Below, in pieces: positions 46,296 through 55,364 of a stretch of DNA of 64,000 nt. Below the pieces are notes generated by a model that worked only from the letters and a program-made list of their open reading frames with translations, was not told where the DNA came from and did not search any database. Every line of letters starts with the position of its first letter. The stretch's first letter is position 1. The DNA comes from Pollenia angustigena (Eukaryota; Arthropoda; Insecta; Diptera; Polleniidae): NCBI GenBank assembly GCA_930367215.1, contig OV884059.1:49508957-49572956 (forward strand), given 5' to 3'. Made by a program: the position numbers and the translations under genes.

Positions 46296-46594
46296 ATAAA
46301 ACAGATCGAAAGCAGATGTAAAGCAGATCGAAAGCAGATCAAAAGCAGATGTAAAGCAGATCGAAAGCAGATCAAAAGCAGATATAAAGCAGATCAAAAG
46401 CAGATATAAAGCAGATCAAAAGCAGATATAAAGCAGATATAAAGCAGATCAAAAGCAGATATAAAGCAGATCAAAAGCAGATCAAAAGCAGATATAAAGC
46501 AGATCAAAAGCAGATATAAAGCAGATATAAAGCAGATCAAAAGCAGATATAAAGCAGATCAAAAGCAGATCAAAAGCAGATATAAAGCAGATCG
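46296..46594 (+). repeat. TATA-bearing minisatellite upstream of the 46618 gene
   Basis: About 300 bp built only of two alternating short words, AAAGCAGATC and AAAGCAGATATA, in at least 12 irregular repeats. It ends 23 bases before the next start codon and is related in sequence to the array at 45487-45590. The word GATATAAAG gives many evenly spaced TATA-like cores. Confidence 0.9.
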
Positions 46595-46617
46595 TTTATA
46601 ATTTAAAATACAAACAC

Positions 46618-48057
46618 ATGCATTCAGCAATCATGAATAAGAATAATGAATTGTTAAAACATATTGTTGAAACCAGAGCGGTATTAAAGGAAAAATTACA
46701 AAATATTAAACTTAATGAAATAGATAAAGTTAATATGTTAGAAGATACCTTTAAACTTATAACAAAACCTTTAAAACATATAATAAAAAAACTTGATAAG
46801 ACAAATAAATCTTCTGGAACAGTACGAGCGCCATCATATCAATCACTATATACACCATCTTCTCTATCACTATATAGACCTAATTTAAATCAGGATAATG
46901 CTTCTAGTAATGTTCTTTCTTATATGGATTATGATGATGATGAAATTGATAATAACGAAGCTGGTTTTGCTGTTTTTAATGAAGAAAATAGATCTAACTC
47001 CAATATGGATTATGATAATGATATTGATAATGTATCTAGTTTGATGAGGTTAAATGAAGAAAATAAATCCAATTACGACATGGATATTGATGATGATGAC
47101 CATTACAATGAAGATAATAATGATAACAAAGTCCAATACCTAAACAACTTAAAAAGAATAAGAACATTTAGCAATAACACATCTACTCTACCTAATATAA
47201 AGCGAAAGAAAAATAATATGAAAATTTTACAATCAACAGAAACAACGAAATCATCAAAACCTATCAGTACTAAAAAGCACATTTCACTAAAAACAAAAAC
47301 AACAACATCCACAACACAATTGAAGAATGATAAAAATCAAAAAAATCTAAAAAGAAAGAATTATTCATTGCTTTCAAATTTCGATGAAGATGGTGATAGA
47401 AAACGCAACAAAATCACACATTTATTTTCCAAACGTAAAAGTAAAACACAATTAAATACCGATAAGAAACGAATGAAATTAAGTAATTCTAAATTAAATG
47501 AATCACCTCTTTATAAGAATATTATGTTGTTAATAAATAATGAAATGATTGATAGAATCTATGGATTTAATATAGATCATGCTGGAAATTGGCGATATGG
47601 AACAAACAAACTAAAATTTAATAACGATAACACTTTATATATAGGCGATAAAAAATTGAAATTGACACCAGGATTATTTGAACTATTATTCCACATAAAA
47701 CCTTTACATTATAATAAAATAGATTTAAAAAAATATAAAGATATTCTTATTAATACAAATGTACACAGACGTAACTATCAGTCAAATAAACAAATTAAAG
47801 GAACTAAAGCATTTAAATATGAACGCATTATAAAAAAATTATTCAACACAAAGGGTAATATTCTTACTAAAGGTAGTGGATTATCCTTAAAATTAGTAGA
47901 AAAACGTAAACCAAACTATATATATTGGGATGATCCTAATGAATTAGTCGACAGATTACGTTTACTCCTTTCATCGGAAGGTGCTGGTCATAATAATCAT
48001 AAAAACGAGATAATTTCAATTATTGAGGAACTAAGAGAGGCTAATATAATATATTAA
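46618..48057 (+). CDS. Polinton structural-type protein, 479 aa
   Basis: N-terminal helical part (residues 1-65), then an acidic Asp/Asn/Glu/Tyr-rich stretch (about 100-170, MDYDDDEIDNNEAG), a Lys/Thr/Ser-rich basic stretch (about 190-300), and a conserved-looking C-terminal domain (about 300-479) with IYGFNIDHAGNWRYG, LTPGLFELLFHIKP, LKKYKDILINTNVHRRNY and TKAFKYERIIKKLF. I recall this last domain from other insect Polintons, where its function is unknown. The charged, low-complexity middle resembles core or tegument-like virion proteins, which is only inference. Intact; followed 4 bases later by the fibre-like gene. Confidence 0.7.
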   Translation: MHSAIMNKNNELLKHIVETRAVLKEKLQNIKLNEIDKVNMLEDTFKLITKPLKHIIKKLDKTNKSSGTVRAPSYQSLYTPSSLSLYRPNLNQDNASSNVLSYMDYDDDEIDNNEAGFAVFNEENRSNSNMDYDNDIDNVSSLMRLNEENKSNYDMDIDDDDHYNEDNNDNKVQYLNNLKRIRTFSNNTSTLPNIKRKKNNMKILQSTETTKSSKPISTKKHISLKTKTTTSTTQLKNDKNQKNLKRKNYSLLSNFDEDGDRKRNKITHLFSKRKSKTQLNTDKKRMKLSNSKLNESPLYKNIMLLINNEMIDRIYGFNIDHAGNWRYGTNKLKFNNDNTLYIGDKKLKLTPGLFELLFHIKPLHYNKIDLKKYKDILINTNVHRRNYQSNKQIKGTKAFKYERIIKKLFNTKGNILTKGSGLSLKLVEKRKPNYIYWDDPNELVDRLRLLLSSEGAGHNNHKNEIISIIEELREANIIY

Positions 48058-48061
48058 AAAC

Positions 48062-48739
48062 ATGAGTTTTATAAATAAATTTGGAGAAAGCTCAACACAT
48101 AAGTATAAATTTAACGATTCAAAACTAAGATCAAATCTATTAAAAATGCTTGATGTTGAAGTAAACAATCATGTTTTTGATATACATAAAAAAAGAATTA
48201 CTAATCTAGCCACACCGATCGAACCTAAGGATGCTGTTACAAAAGCCTATTTAAAACGAACAAATGAATTACTAACAAATAAAATAGATAAAACTGTTAA
48301 AGATGTTGAAACTAAAATACAACTGCTAACAAATAAAATTAACCATGCTATCGTTAATAACATAGAAAAGCTGTATAAAGATGTTGAAGTCATTACCACT
48401 GCTAACAAAGATTTCGAAAAGAAAATATCAGACTTAAAAAATGAAATTAATCAAGCTATCGTTAATAACATTGAAAAGTTCTATAAAGATGTAGAAGCTA
48501 TTAGTATTGCCATTCCAAATCATATAAAGAAGGAGGAAAATGATATTGAACAATCAGTTGAGAAACAAATATTAAAAGTAAATAAAGAATATATGAAAAA
48601 AGTGGATGAAAGAGTTAATAAAGTAGAAGAATATATTTTAAAATTGGATGGCATAGATGAAAGATTTAACAATATTGAAGATTACCTTTTTAAAAATATT
48701 GATAAACGTCCTCCGATAAAGATAACTAAATATCCATAA
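48062..48739 (+). CDS. Coiled-coil fibre-like protein
   Basis: 225 aa. Residues 43-64 read KKRITNLATPIEPKDAVTKA, close to the short repeat common in phage tail-fibre and collar proteins (R-hydrophobic-x-N-hydrophobic-x-x-P-x-x-x-x-D-A-hydrophobic-x-K-x-Y). From about 65 to 215 the sequence is almost pure coiled coil with an internal duplication (INHAIVNNIEKLYKDVE and INQAIVNNIEKFYKDVE). The tail is basic and Pro-rich. A trimeric spike or fibre on the virion is the simplest reading; this is inference from motif and coiled coil. Sits between the 479-aa protein (4-base gap) and integrase. Confidence 0.65.
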   Translation: MSFINKFGESSTHKYKFNDSKLRSNLLKMLDVEVNNHVFDIHKKRITNLATPIEPKDAVTKAYLKRTNELLTNKIDKTVKDVETKIQLLTNKINHAIVNNIEKLYKDVEVITTANKDFEKKISDLKNEINQAIVNNIEKFYKDVEAISIAIPNHIKKEENDIEQSVEKQILKVNKEYMKKVDERVNKVEEYILKLDGIDERFNNIEDYLFKNIDKRPPIKITKYP

Positions 48740-48777
48740 ATATATATTAATTCAGACATAATACAAAAATAAAAGAT

Positions 48778-49716
48778 ATGAATCTAAATGCAGATAAAAG
48801 AACAATAGTTAATGAACTACATAGACAAGCGAGAAAAAATTTTAAAAGAAGGTGAGTTGTTGTAAAAGGAATTGATGATTTATGGCAAGCGGATTTAGTA
48901 GAAATGGGAAGTTATGCAACATTTAACAATGGATATCGTTATCTTTTAACCGTAATAGATACATTTTCGAAAAAAGCTTGGGCTGTTGCAGTAAAAAATA
49001 AAAGTGGTGAAAGTGTACTGAACGCTTTTAAAAATATATTTAATATTAATCATAGAAAACCGAAAAACCTACAAACAGATGATGGTAAAGAATTCTTCAA
49101 TAATCAATTTCATCGATTGATGCAATTAAATCATATTAATCACTATTCAACATATAGCGTTTTAAAAGCTTCCATCATTGAACGATTTAATAGAACATTA
49201 AAGGGACTAATGTGGAAAGAATTTAGTTATCAAGGAACATATAAATGGATACACATTTATCAAGAACTTGTTAATAAATATAATAATACTTATCATAGAA
49301 CAATAAAAATGACACCAAATCAAGTAAATTTATCAAATGAAAAATCACTATTGGATACAGTCTACAACAATTTAAAAGTGTTTAAAAGACCGAAGTTTAA
49401 AGTTGGTGATAATGTTCGAATAAGTAAATATAAACATGTGTTTGAAAAAGGTTATACACCGAATTGGACTACAGAAATCTTTAAAGTTAAAACTGTAAGA
49501 TCCACAAGTCCTACCACTTATATACTAAAAGATTATAAAGGACATGATATTAAAGGTGGTTTTTATGATTTTGAACTAATGAAAACTAAATATCCAGAAA
49601 CGTATTTGGTTGAAAAGATTTTAAGAAGAAGAGGAAATATGTTATATGTTAAATGGTTGGGATTTACATCAGATCATAACTCTTGGATAAATGTAAACGA
49701 TTCGTCTCCTATATAA
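48778..49716 (+). pseudogene. INT: Polinton integrase with chromodomain, one stop
   Basis: Open reading begins at ATG 48778 but has an in-frame TGA at 48853-48855, after 25 codons. The continuing frame has DLWQADLVEM (first catalytic Asp), LQTDDGKEFFNN (second Asp) and ASIIERFNRTLK (Glu), i.e. a retroviral-type rve core, then a C-terminal chromodomain (TYLVEKILRRRGNMLYVKWL, NSWINV) that may read histone marks. Initiation at the next ATG (48904) would lose the first catalytic Asp, so this copy is probably inactive. The TGA lies in AAGGTGAGT, which is also a good splice-donor string, but conserved coding sequence follows directly. The 6-bp duplication shows that such an enzyme inserted this element. 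Confidence 0.92.
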
Positions 49717-49761
49717 AGAGCATTAAAAAATTTTTAATTTATTAATACACCGAACTTTAAG

Positions 49762-50445
49762 ATGTCAATAACGCTAACATTAAATGGTGATACTTCACTT
49801 CTAGTTGCCAACTATTTTCCCCCCATTCAACTTGATGGAAATTACGTTTGCGGATTAATTAGTCTTGATACATATCATTCTATACCAAATGTTGATGTTG
49901 AAAACAATAGATTTCATATTGGTGATTATGAAATAGTTATACCTGTTGGATCATATGAATTCTCGGATATAGCTGATTTGATTATAGATAAATATAACAC
50001 CCTTAATCCAAGAGGAAATCTTATTATTGAAGCTAATTATAATACTTTACAAACGTCTATAAAATGTACAACCGATACAATTTATTTTAACAAGGAGCGA
50101 TCAATCGGTTCCCTATTGGGCTTTAGTAAGAAAATTTTGGAAAAGAATCAAGAACATTTTTCAGATAAAACTATAGAGATTACAAAAATAAACAATATTA
50201 TAGTTGAATGTAATATTGTTAACGGATCCTATATAAATAGCACATCTGCGCATACCCTTCATCAGTTTTCGCTTGTTGTCAGTCCCGGCTATAAAATAAC
50301 AGAGACACCGGCTAATGTTATATATTTACCCGTTAACACTAAAAGTATAAACACTTTAGTTTTAAAAGTAATCGATCAAGACGGAAATTTAATAAATTTT
50401 CGTGAGGAGAAAATATCTATACGATTACATTTAAAACCACTATAA
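49762..50445 (+). CDS. Minor capsid (penton-like) protein
   Basis: 227 aa, intact. Starts MSITLTLNGDTSLLVANYFP, followed by LDGNYVCGLISLDTYHSIPN and GSIGSLLGFSKKIL-like blocks and a strand-rich C-terminus (HTLHQFSLVVSPGYKI). In Polintons the gene at this position upstream of the major capsid gene was predicted by comparative work to be a single jelly-roll penton. The beta-rich sequence and length fit. Its stop is 5 bases before the next ATG, in a tightly packed capsid cluster. Confidence 0.75.
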   Translation: MSITLTLNGDTSLLVANYFPPIQLDGNYVCGLISLDTYHSIPNVDVENNRFHIGDYEIVIPVGSYEFSDIADLIIDKYNTLNPRGNLIIEANYNTLQTSIKCTTDTIYFNKERSIGSLLGFSKKILEKNQEHFSDKTIEITKINNIIVECNIVNGSYINSTSAHTLHQFSLVVSPGYKITETPANVIYLPVNTKSINTLVLKVIDQDGNLINFREEKISIRLHLKPL

Positions 50446-50449
50446 AAGA

Positions 50450-50632
50450 ATGATTATATTCAATAATAACAATAGTAATAAAAATACAAGTGATTTGTAT
50501 AAGGAGTCATCATTCACACATTTACGTTCAAAGGAGCAAGAAGCTGAAAAAACTTTAAGACTTAGTCTAAGCGAGAATAATCAAGAATTTTTAAAAAACT
50601 TGGGATTTCGATTAAAACATTTAAAAAAATGA
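50450..50632 (+). CDS. Small Polinton protein between capsid genes
   Basis: 60 aa. Asn/Lys-rich start (IIFNNNNSNKNTSD), then LSENNQEFLKNLGFRLKHLKK, a short C-terminal motif (xFLxxLGFxL) that I recall from small ORFs next to Polinton capsid genes. It begins 5 bases after the penton stop and its own stop overlaps the start of the major capsid gene as ATGA (50629-50632), so translation of the two may be linked. Function unknown. Confidence 0.6.
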   Translation: MIIFNNNNSNKNTSDLYKESSFTHLRSKEQEAEKTLRLSLSENNQEFLKNLGFRLKHLKK

Positions 50633-51819
50633 ATCATTTTATTGATGTTTTACAAAAACCTAAATTCGACAATTCAATCATCAAAAAGGAGTATCATAGC
50701 TACTCATCATATTTACAATCGTTTAAGAATAATGATGAAATTCGTATAGCCATTCAAAATCAGGATTTATACGTATTACCACATGAAAGTCTCTTATATG
50801 TTGAAGGGTTAGCATCAAAGGAAGATTCAACAATCTCTTCAAATATACGGCTCTTAAATAATTGTATAGCACATTTGTTTGATGAAATTCGATATGAATT
50901 AAACGGTGTAGAGATTGATCGTACACGACATTTGGGTATTGCAACAGAAATAAAAAACTACGCCTCACTTAATAAATCTGAAAGTGATAACCTCTTAAAT
51001 GCAGGATGGGCACCCTCTAATAATAATGATTTGACACTTGTAAACGGATATTTTAACTTTTGTGTGCCATTAAAGATGTTACTTGGATTTGCTGAAGATT
51101 TTAACAAAATAATAGTCAATTCAAAACATGAATTGATTCTTTTACGTTCCAAAGATGATAAACAAGTTTTCAAATCTAGCGTTGCCACAGAAAGAATAAA
51201 GTTAACTATACTTAATATTACATGGAAAGTACCGCATGTTCAACTTTCTGATACATATAAATTGTATATATTTAAAACCATCAACAATCGTCATCCATTA
51301 AATATATCATTTCGAAGTTGGGATATGTATTATTATCCTTCGCTACCAGAAAGTACAACTGTTTTGTGGAATGTTAAGCTAGCCAACGAAAATGAAAGAC
51401 CTCGTTTTCTTCTTTTAGGATTTCGAAACACTACTAACAACAAGTTTATACATTGCGATTTGTCAGATATAAAAGTTTATCTAAATTCTGATACTTATCC
51501 ATATGATGATCTAAATCTCAAATTTGATAGAAATCGTTTTGCTCTACTATACGAAATGTATTTGAAGTTCCAACAAAGCTATTATTTACGTCATCCACAA
51601 CCATTACTAACACGAGAACAATTTAAATCCGATGCTCCTTTAATTGTGTTAGATGTGACTCATCAAAATGAATCAGTCAAAACTGGACCAATCGATATTC
51701 GCATTGAGATGAAAACTTTAACAAACATTCCAGCTAATACGGCCGCATATTGTTTAATTATACATGATAAAATGTTCGAATACATACCACTTACAAATGA
51801 AATAAAAAAACTAATGTAA
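50629..51819 (+). CDS. Major capsid protein (double jelly-roll type, predicted)
   Basis: 396 aa, intact. Conserved-looking blocks: LYVEGLASKEDS, NNCIAHLFDEIRYELNGVEI, HLGIATEIKNYASL, FCVPLKMLLGFAEDF, ITWKVPHVQLSDTY, RPRFLLLGFRN and YCLIIHDKMFEYIP. These match my memory of Polinton/adinto-type hexon-like proteins shown by others to have the double jelly-roll fold. The DEIRYELNGVEID strand-turn-strand is the strongest marker. It would form the capsid shell and closes the rightward cluster. The start is set by the ATGA overlap with the small upstream ORF. Confidence 0.82.
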   Translation: MNHFIDVLQKPKFDNSIIKKEYHSYSSYLQSFKNNDEIRIAIQNQDLYVLPHESLLYVEGLASKEDSTISSNIRLLNNCIAHLFDEIRYELNGVEIDRTRHLGIATEIKNYASLNKSESDNLLNAGWAPSNNNDLTLVNGYFNFCVPLKMLLGFAEDFNKIIVNSKHELILLRSKDDKQVFKSSVATERIKLTILNITWKVPHVQLSDTYKLYIFKTINNRHPLNISFRSWDMYYYPSLPESTTVLWNVKLANENERPRFLLLGFRNTTNNKFIHCDLSDIKVYLNSDTYPYDDLNLKFDRNRFALLYEMYLKFQQSYYLRHPQPLLTREQFKSDAPLIVLDVTHQNESVKTGPIDIRIEMKTLTNIPANTAAYCLIIHDKMFEYIPLTNEIKKLM

Positions 51820-52022
51820 AATAGAAATAAAATAAATAAATAAATATATATAATTTTTTCTATTAAAAATCTTTTGTTTTTATTTATTTTGTTTGTTTAT
51901 TAATATTATAAGTAAGTAAGTATTTTTATAAATTTCATAATATTGTGAAATTACTCTTCATATACTTTAATGATAGAAATAGTGACTTTGAAACAAGTCC
52001 ACTTCGAACGTAGTTAAAATTA

Positions 52023-52031
52023 TATAAATAG
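52023..52031 (+). promoter_or_regulatory. TATA box upstream of the right-end gene
   Basis: TATAAATAG, 67 bp upstream of the ATG at 52098; same core as upstream of polB. Confidence 0.5.
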
Positions 52032-52097
52032 AAGAGCAATCAATATTAATGATTATTCACAAACATTACATATAGGTATACAGTAACATATTCAACA

Positions 52098-52421
52098 ATG
52101 ATTATCAAAGAGATTTATACTTTTTTAAAAAAATTTTCTAACGTTATTTCTGATAAACATAAAAATAAAATTATGAACATTAAATCATATCTGGAGGATA
52201 GAAACAAATTTCATACAATAACTAATCGATATGGGGAACATTACAATAATTGTGCTTGGTCATATGAAAATAATACGTGTGGTCCAGATACTTGTTCCTG
52301 CTCCCGCTTTAAGAAAACAAAAGAAACTGTCATAGAAGAAGCTAAAGAAATCATGGAATATTATAATAATAATGTATATAATTTAACTAAATGTAAAAAT
52401 TGTATTTTTAATAAAATGTAA
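52098..52421 (+). CDS. Polinton right-end gene, Cys-rich 107-aa protein
   Basis: Starts MIIKEIYTFLKKFSNVISDK, helical, then a Cys cluster (CAWSYENNTCGPDTCSCSRF) and a terminal CKNCIF pair, eight nearby positions that could bind zinc or form disulfides. The frame ends exactly at the inner TIR boundary (52421/52422). It has its own TATA box and reads toward the right TIR, mirroring the leftward genes at the other end. I do not recognise the family. Confidence 0.55.
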   Translation: MIIKEIYTFLKKFSNVISDKHKNKIMNIKSYLEDRNKFHTITNRYGEHYNNCAWSYENNTCGPDTCSCSRFKKTKETVIEEAKEIMEYYNNNVYNLTKCKNCIFNKM

Positions 52422-55358
52422 ACATATACATACATACATATATCAAACTATTTGTTTTATTTTCTAATTCATAAACATAGTTTCTTTTTTTATGAAATCA
52501 TATTACAAACATAAAATAAATTTATTACGAATAAATGTAGAATTCATTTGAAAAAAATAAAAAGGTTTTATATTACATAAAAAAGATAATTATGAAAAGG
52601 AGCAATTAGCTGATTCTATAAAATATTTATTTAGTTATTTTTGTTTTGTTTTTTTAAGAATTCTAAACACCTACACATCTGCTCAACTAATACTCAAATT
52701 TCTTTGTATTTCCAAGAATTTTGAGACTTTATGAAACTTAAATTTGTCACGTATGTACAACTCATTTGAAAAATAAAAAAGTTTAATATTACATAAAAAA
52801 GACCATTCGACATGGTTGTATCTACACACACCCTACTCTTTACGAACATCCAACAAAGACCCCGCATAGGGTTGCCAGATGGTCACATTTACACACACAC
52901 ATACACACACCCTACTCTTTACGAACATCTGACAAAGACCCCGCATAGGGTTGCCAGATGGTTACATTTACACACATGCACACCCTACTCTTTACGAACA
53001 CCTAACAAAGAGCCCGCATAGGGTTGCCAGACGGTCACATTTACGCACACACAAACATACACAGACACACCCTACTCTTTACGAACACCTAACAAAGAGC
53101 CCGCATAGGGTTGCCAGACGGTCACATTTACGCACACACAAACATACACAGACAATAAAAGTGGTGGAGCTTGCAAATCGATGAACTTATTAAGTTAACC
53201 AACCGACTGTAGGGTGAAAATAAAATCTTGATAGCGTATGCTCACTACGATATCGCCTCCAAGATAGGAAGGGGATACATAGGGATATATAGAGGATAGT
53301 TTTTACATGAAATTGTTTGCTGGGTTATACCATTAGGGTGGGTCGAAAAAAAAAGTTGTGCCAGTCACCCCCTAGGATGAAAGATATGTCAATGAAGTTT
53401 CTAAAACAGGAAAAAATTTTTTTTTGCCACGCCCCAAAATACAGCACTTTTGGTTTTTTATATGTAGCGCTGCCATTTAAAGTCCGATCTCATCATATCG
53501 CATATCGTTGTTCATGGCTTGAAAGTTGCTTCATTTTTGTCTTTTGTGACTTTTCAATCCGACCTGAAATTCTGGACACCACTTATGCCACCTCGGATCC
53601 TTCCCCCAAATGTCCAATTTTTTTGACGGTCCAAGAAAGTCCTTATAAAACTACGTATGTTGACATTTTAATATGCTCACTTTTATGACACGCCTCCAAA
53701 TAAAGCCCCTTTTTCTGTTTCACATACATACTACATTAAAACAAGTAGAAGTCAATACAAACCAAAAAAATTTTCCTCAGTCACGCCCTGAAATAAAAGG
53801 TATATATATTATGTTTGAAAAACTTTAAAAAAATTGTTTTTGCCACGCCTTAAATAACTGCCCTTATTGTTTTATATATACAGCATCGTCATTTAAAGTC
53901 CAATCTCATCGTATCATATATCACTGTTAATGTCTCGAATGTCCTTTATTTTCGTGTTTTATGCTCTTTTAAACTAACTTAAAATTCTAGATGGCAATTA
54001 TGATATCTCGGATCCTTCCCCTCTGATGTCTAATTTTTTAGGTGCTAAGAAAGTCCCTCTAAAACTTAGTATATCTAGCTTTTAATATACTCGCCATGCT
54101 CCATTTTAAGTCACCTTGAGTCTAGCTTAGATTTATATACACCGACTGCCCAATTTATAATTTTTCGCATACATGTTTTGAGGCATTCATTTTTATGCAT
54201 TTAAATTATTTTTTTTTTTCATTTTTAGAATTCTGCAGTTTCTTTATATTTTTTAGTTCTTGTTTTAACTCTGTATCATGGTCTCATATATGACATTATG
54301 TTTGCTTTTACAAATGTCTTAATTTAAATTTTTAATTTGAGTTTCACAGTCCAGCAAAAAAAAAAATGGCACGAAAAATTGCACAAAATATGAAAACTGG
54401 CAAAAAAAAAACGCTAGTAGTTCAGATCGAGAAAGCTTGTCAATAAATTCATCCGTCTCACTTTCATTAAAATATGAGTAGTCCACTTGAAAACACCGCT
54501 TAGTTAAAAAAAAACCAAAGGCTAAGAAACAGTTTTTAAAAATTCAAATGACAAGCCATAGAGAGTGGTTTTCAGGATTATTGAATAATTAAACAAAAAT
54601 TGCGCGTAACTTACAGAGTTTTGTACGAGATTGATAATGGCTTAGGGAGCCATTAAAAAAAATGGAGGCTTTTACAGAATTTTTATTTTGCTATATATCT
54701 AAAACAAAAAGGGCTGTCATTTAGGGCGTGGCAAATTTTTTTTAAAGTCCTTAAAACTGTATAAATATACCTTTTATTCTAGGGCGTGACTGAGGAAAAT
54801 TTTTTTGGTTTGTATTGACTTCTACTTGTTTTAATGTAGTATGTATGTGATTCAGAAAAAGGGGCTTTATTTGGAGGCGTGTCATAAAAGTGAGCATATT
54901 AAAATGTCAACATACGTAGTTTTATAAGGACTTTCTTGGACCGTCAAAAAAATTGGACATTTGGGGGAAGGATCCGAGATGGCATAAGTGGCGCCCACAA
55001 TTTCAGGACGGATTGAAAAGTCACCAAAGACAAAAATGAAGCCACTATCAAGCCATGAACAACGATATGCGATATGATGAGATCGGACTTTAAATGGCAG
55101 CGCTACATATAAAAAACCAAAAGTGCTGTATTTTGGGGCGTGGCAAAAAAAATTTTTTTCCTGTTTTAGAAACTTCATTGACATATCTTTCATTCTAGGG
55201 GGTGACTGGCACAACTTTTTTTTTTTGTATGGAGGTCGACCCGGTCTATTATACCATGCTCCCAAATGTGTATGGAACAAGTGATTGTTTGCTGGGTTAT
55301 ACCATGCTCCCAAATTTGTATGGAAAAAGTGCCGTAGTACCATCCTAAATATACTACT
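52422..55358. repeat. Polinton right terminal inverted repeat, interrupted
   Basis: 912 bp (52422-53333) plus 101 bp (55258-55358) correspond to the left TIR; 53334-55248 plus one duplicated 9-mer are a nested insertion. The match to the left TIR includes the four tandem units and the double GGTATAACCC block, one copy of which was the insertion target. Confidence 0.9.
53334..55248. mobile_element. Mutator-like/foldback element nested in right TIR
   Basis: 1,915 bp with long inverted repeats of about 550 bp (53334-53880 and 54690-55248). It starts TAGGGTGGGTCGA and ends TCGACCCGGTCTA. Nine bases, TTATACCAT, are duplicated at 53325-53333 and 55249-55257; a 9-bp duplication with long TIRs fits Mutator-like elements. 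The two mirror-image frames of 120-150 aa are TIR shadows. The central 0.8 kb has no transposase, so the element is non-autonomous. Confidence 0.85.
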
Positions 55359-55364
55359 TAACTC
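55359..55364. repeat. Polinton target site duplication, right
   Basis: TAACTC directly after the right TIR; identical to 36518-36523. Confidence 0.9.

Larger units (their letters stand above)
36524..55358. mobile_element. Polinton/Maverick element, near complete
   Basis: An 18,835-bp element (about 16.9 kb without the nested Mutator-like insertion) bounded by terminal inverted repeats of about 1,017 bp that start AGTAGTATATTTAGGATGG. It is flanked by the 6-bp duplication TAACTC (36518-36523 and 55359-55364), the size made by Polinton integrases. It encodes PolB, integrase, adenain-type protease, packaging ATPase, probable minor and major capsid proteins, a PLA2 protein, a fibre-like protein and small unknown proteins. 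Lesions seen: a stop in PolB (43344), a stop in integrase (48853), possibly a frame change at PLA2/protease (44560), and the nested insertion in the right TIR. Confidence 0.95.

Noticed and set aside
46296..46594. Coding read-through of the minisatellite between ATPase and the 479-aa gene
   Set aside because: ATPase has a clear stop at 46281-46283 and the array gives no long open frame.
48850..48860. Splice donor reading of AAGGTGAGT to explain the integrase TGA
   Set aside because: Conserved integrase coding sequence including the first catalytic Asp follows at once, and no fitting acceptor lies close by; a plain nonsense change is simpler.
53317..55343. Frames of 123 and 153 aa with nearly the same sequence in opposite directions
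   Set aside because: They are the two long inverted repeats of the Mutator-like element read outward; no transposase motif.
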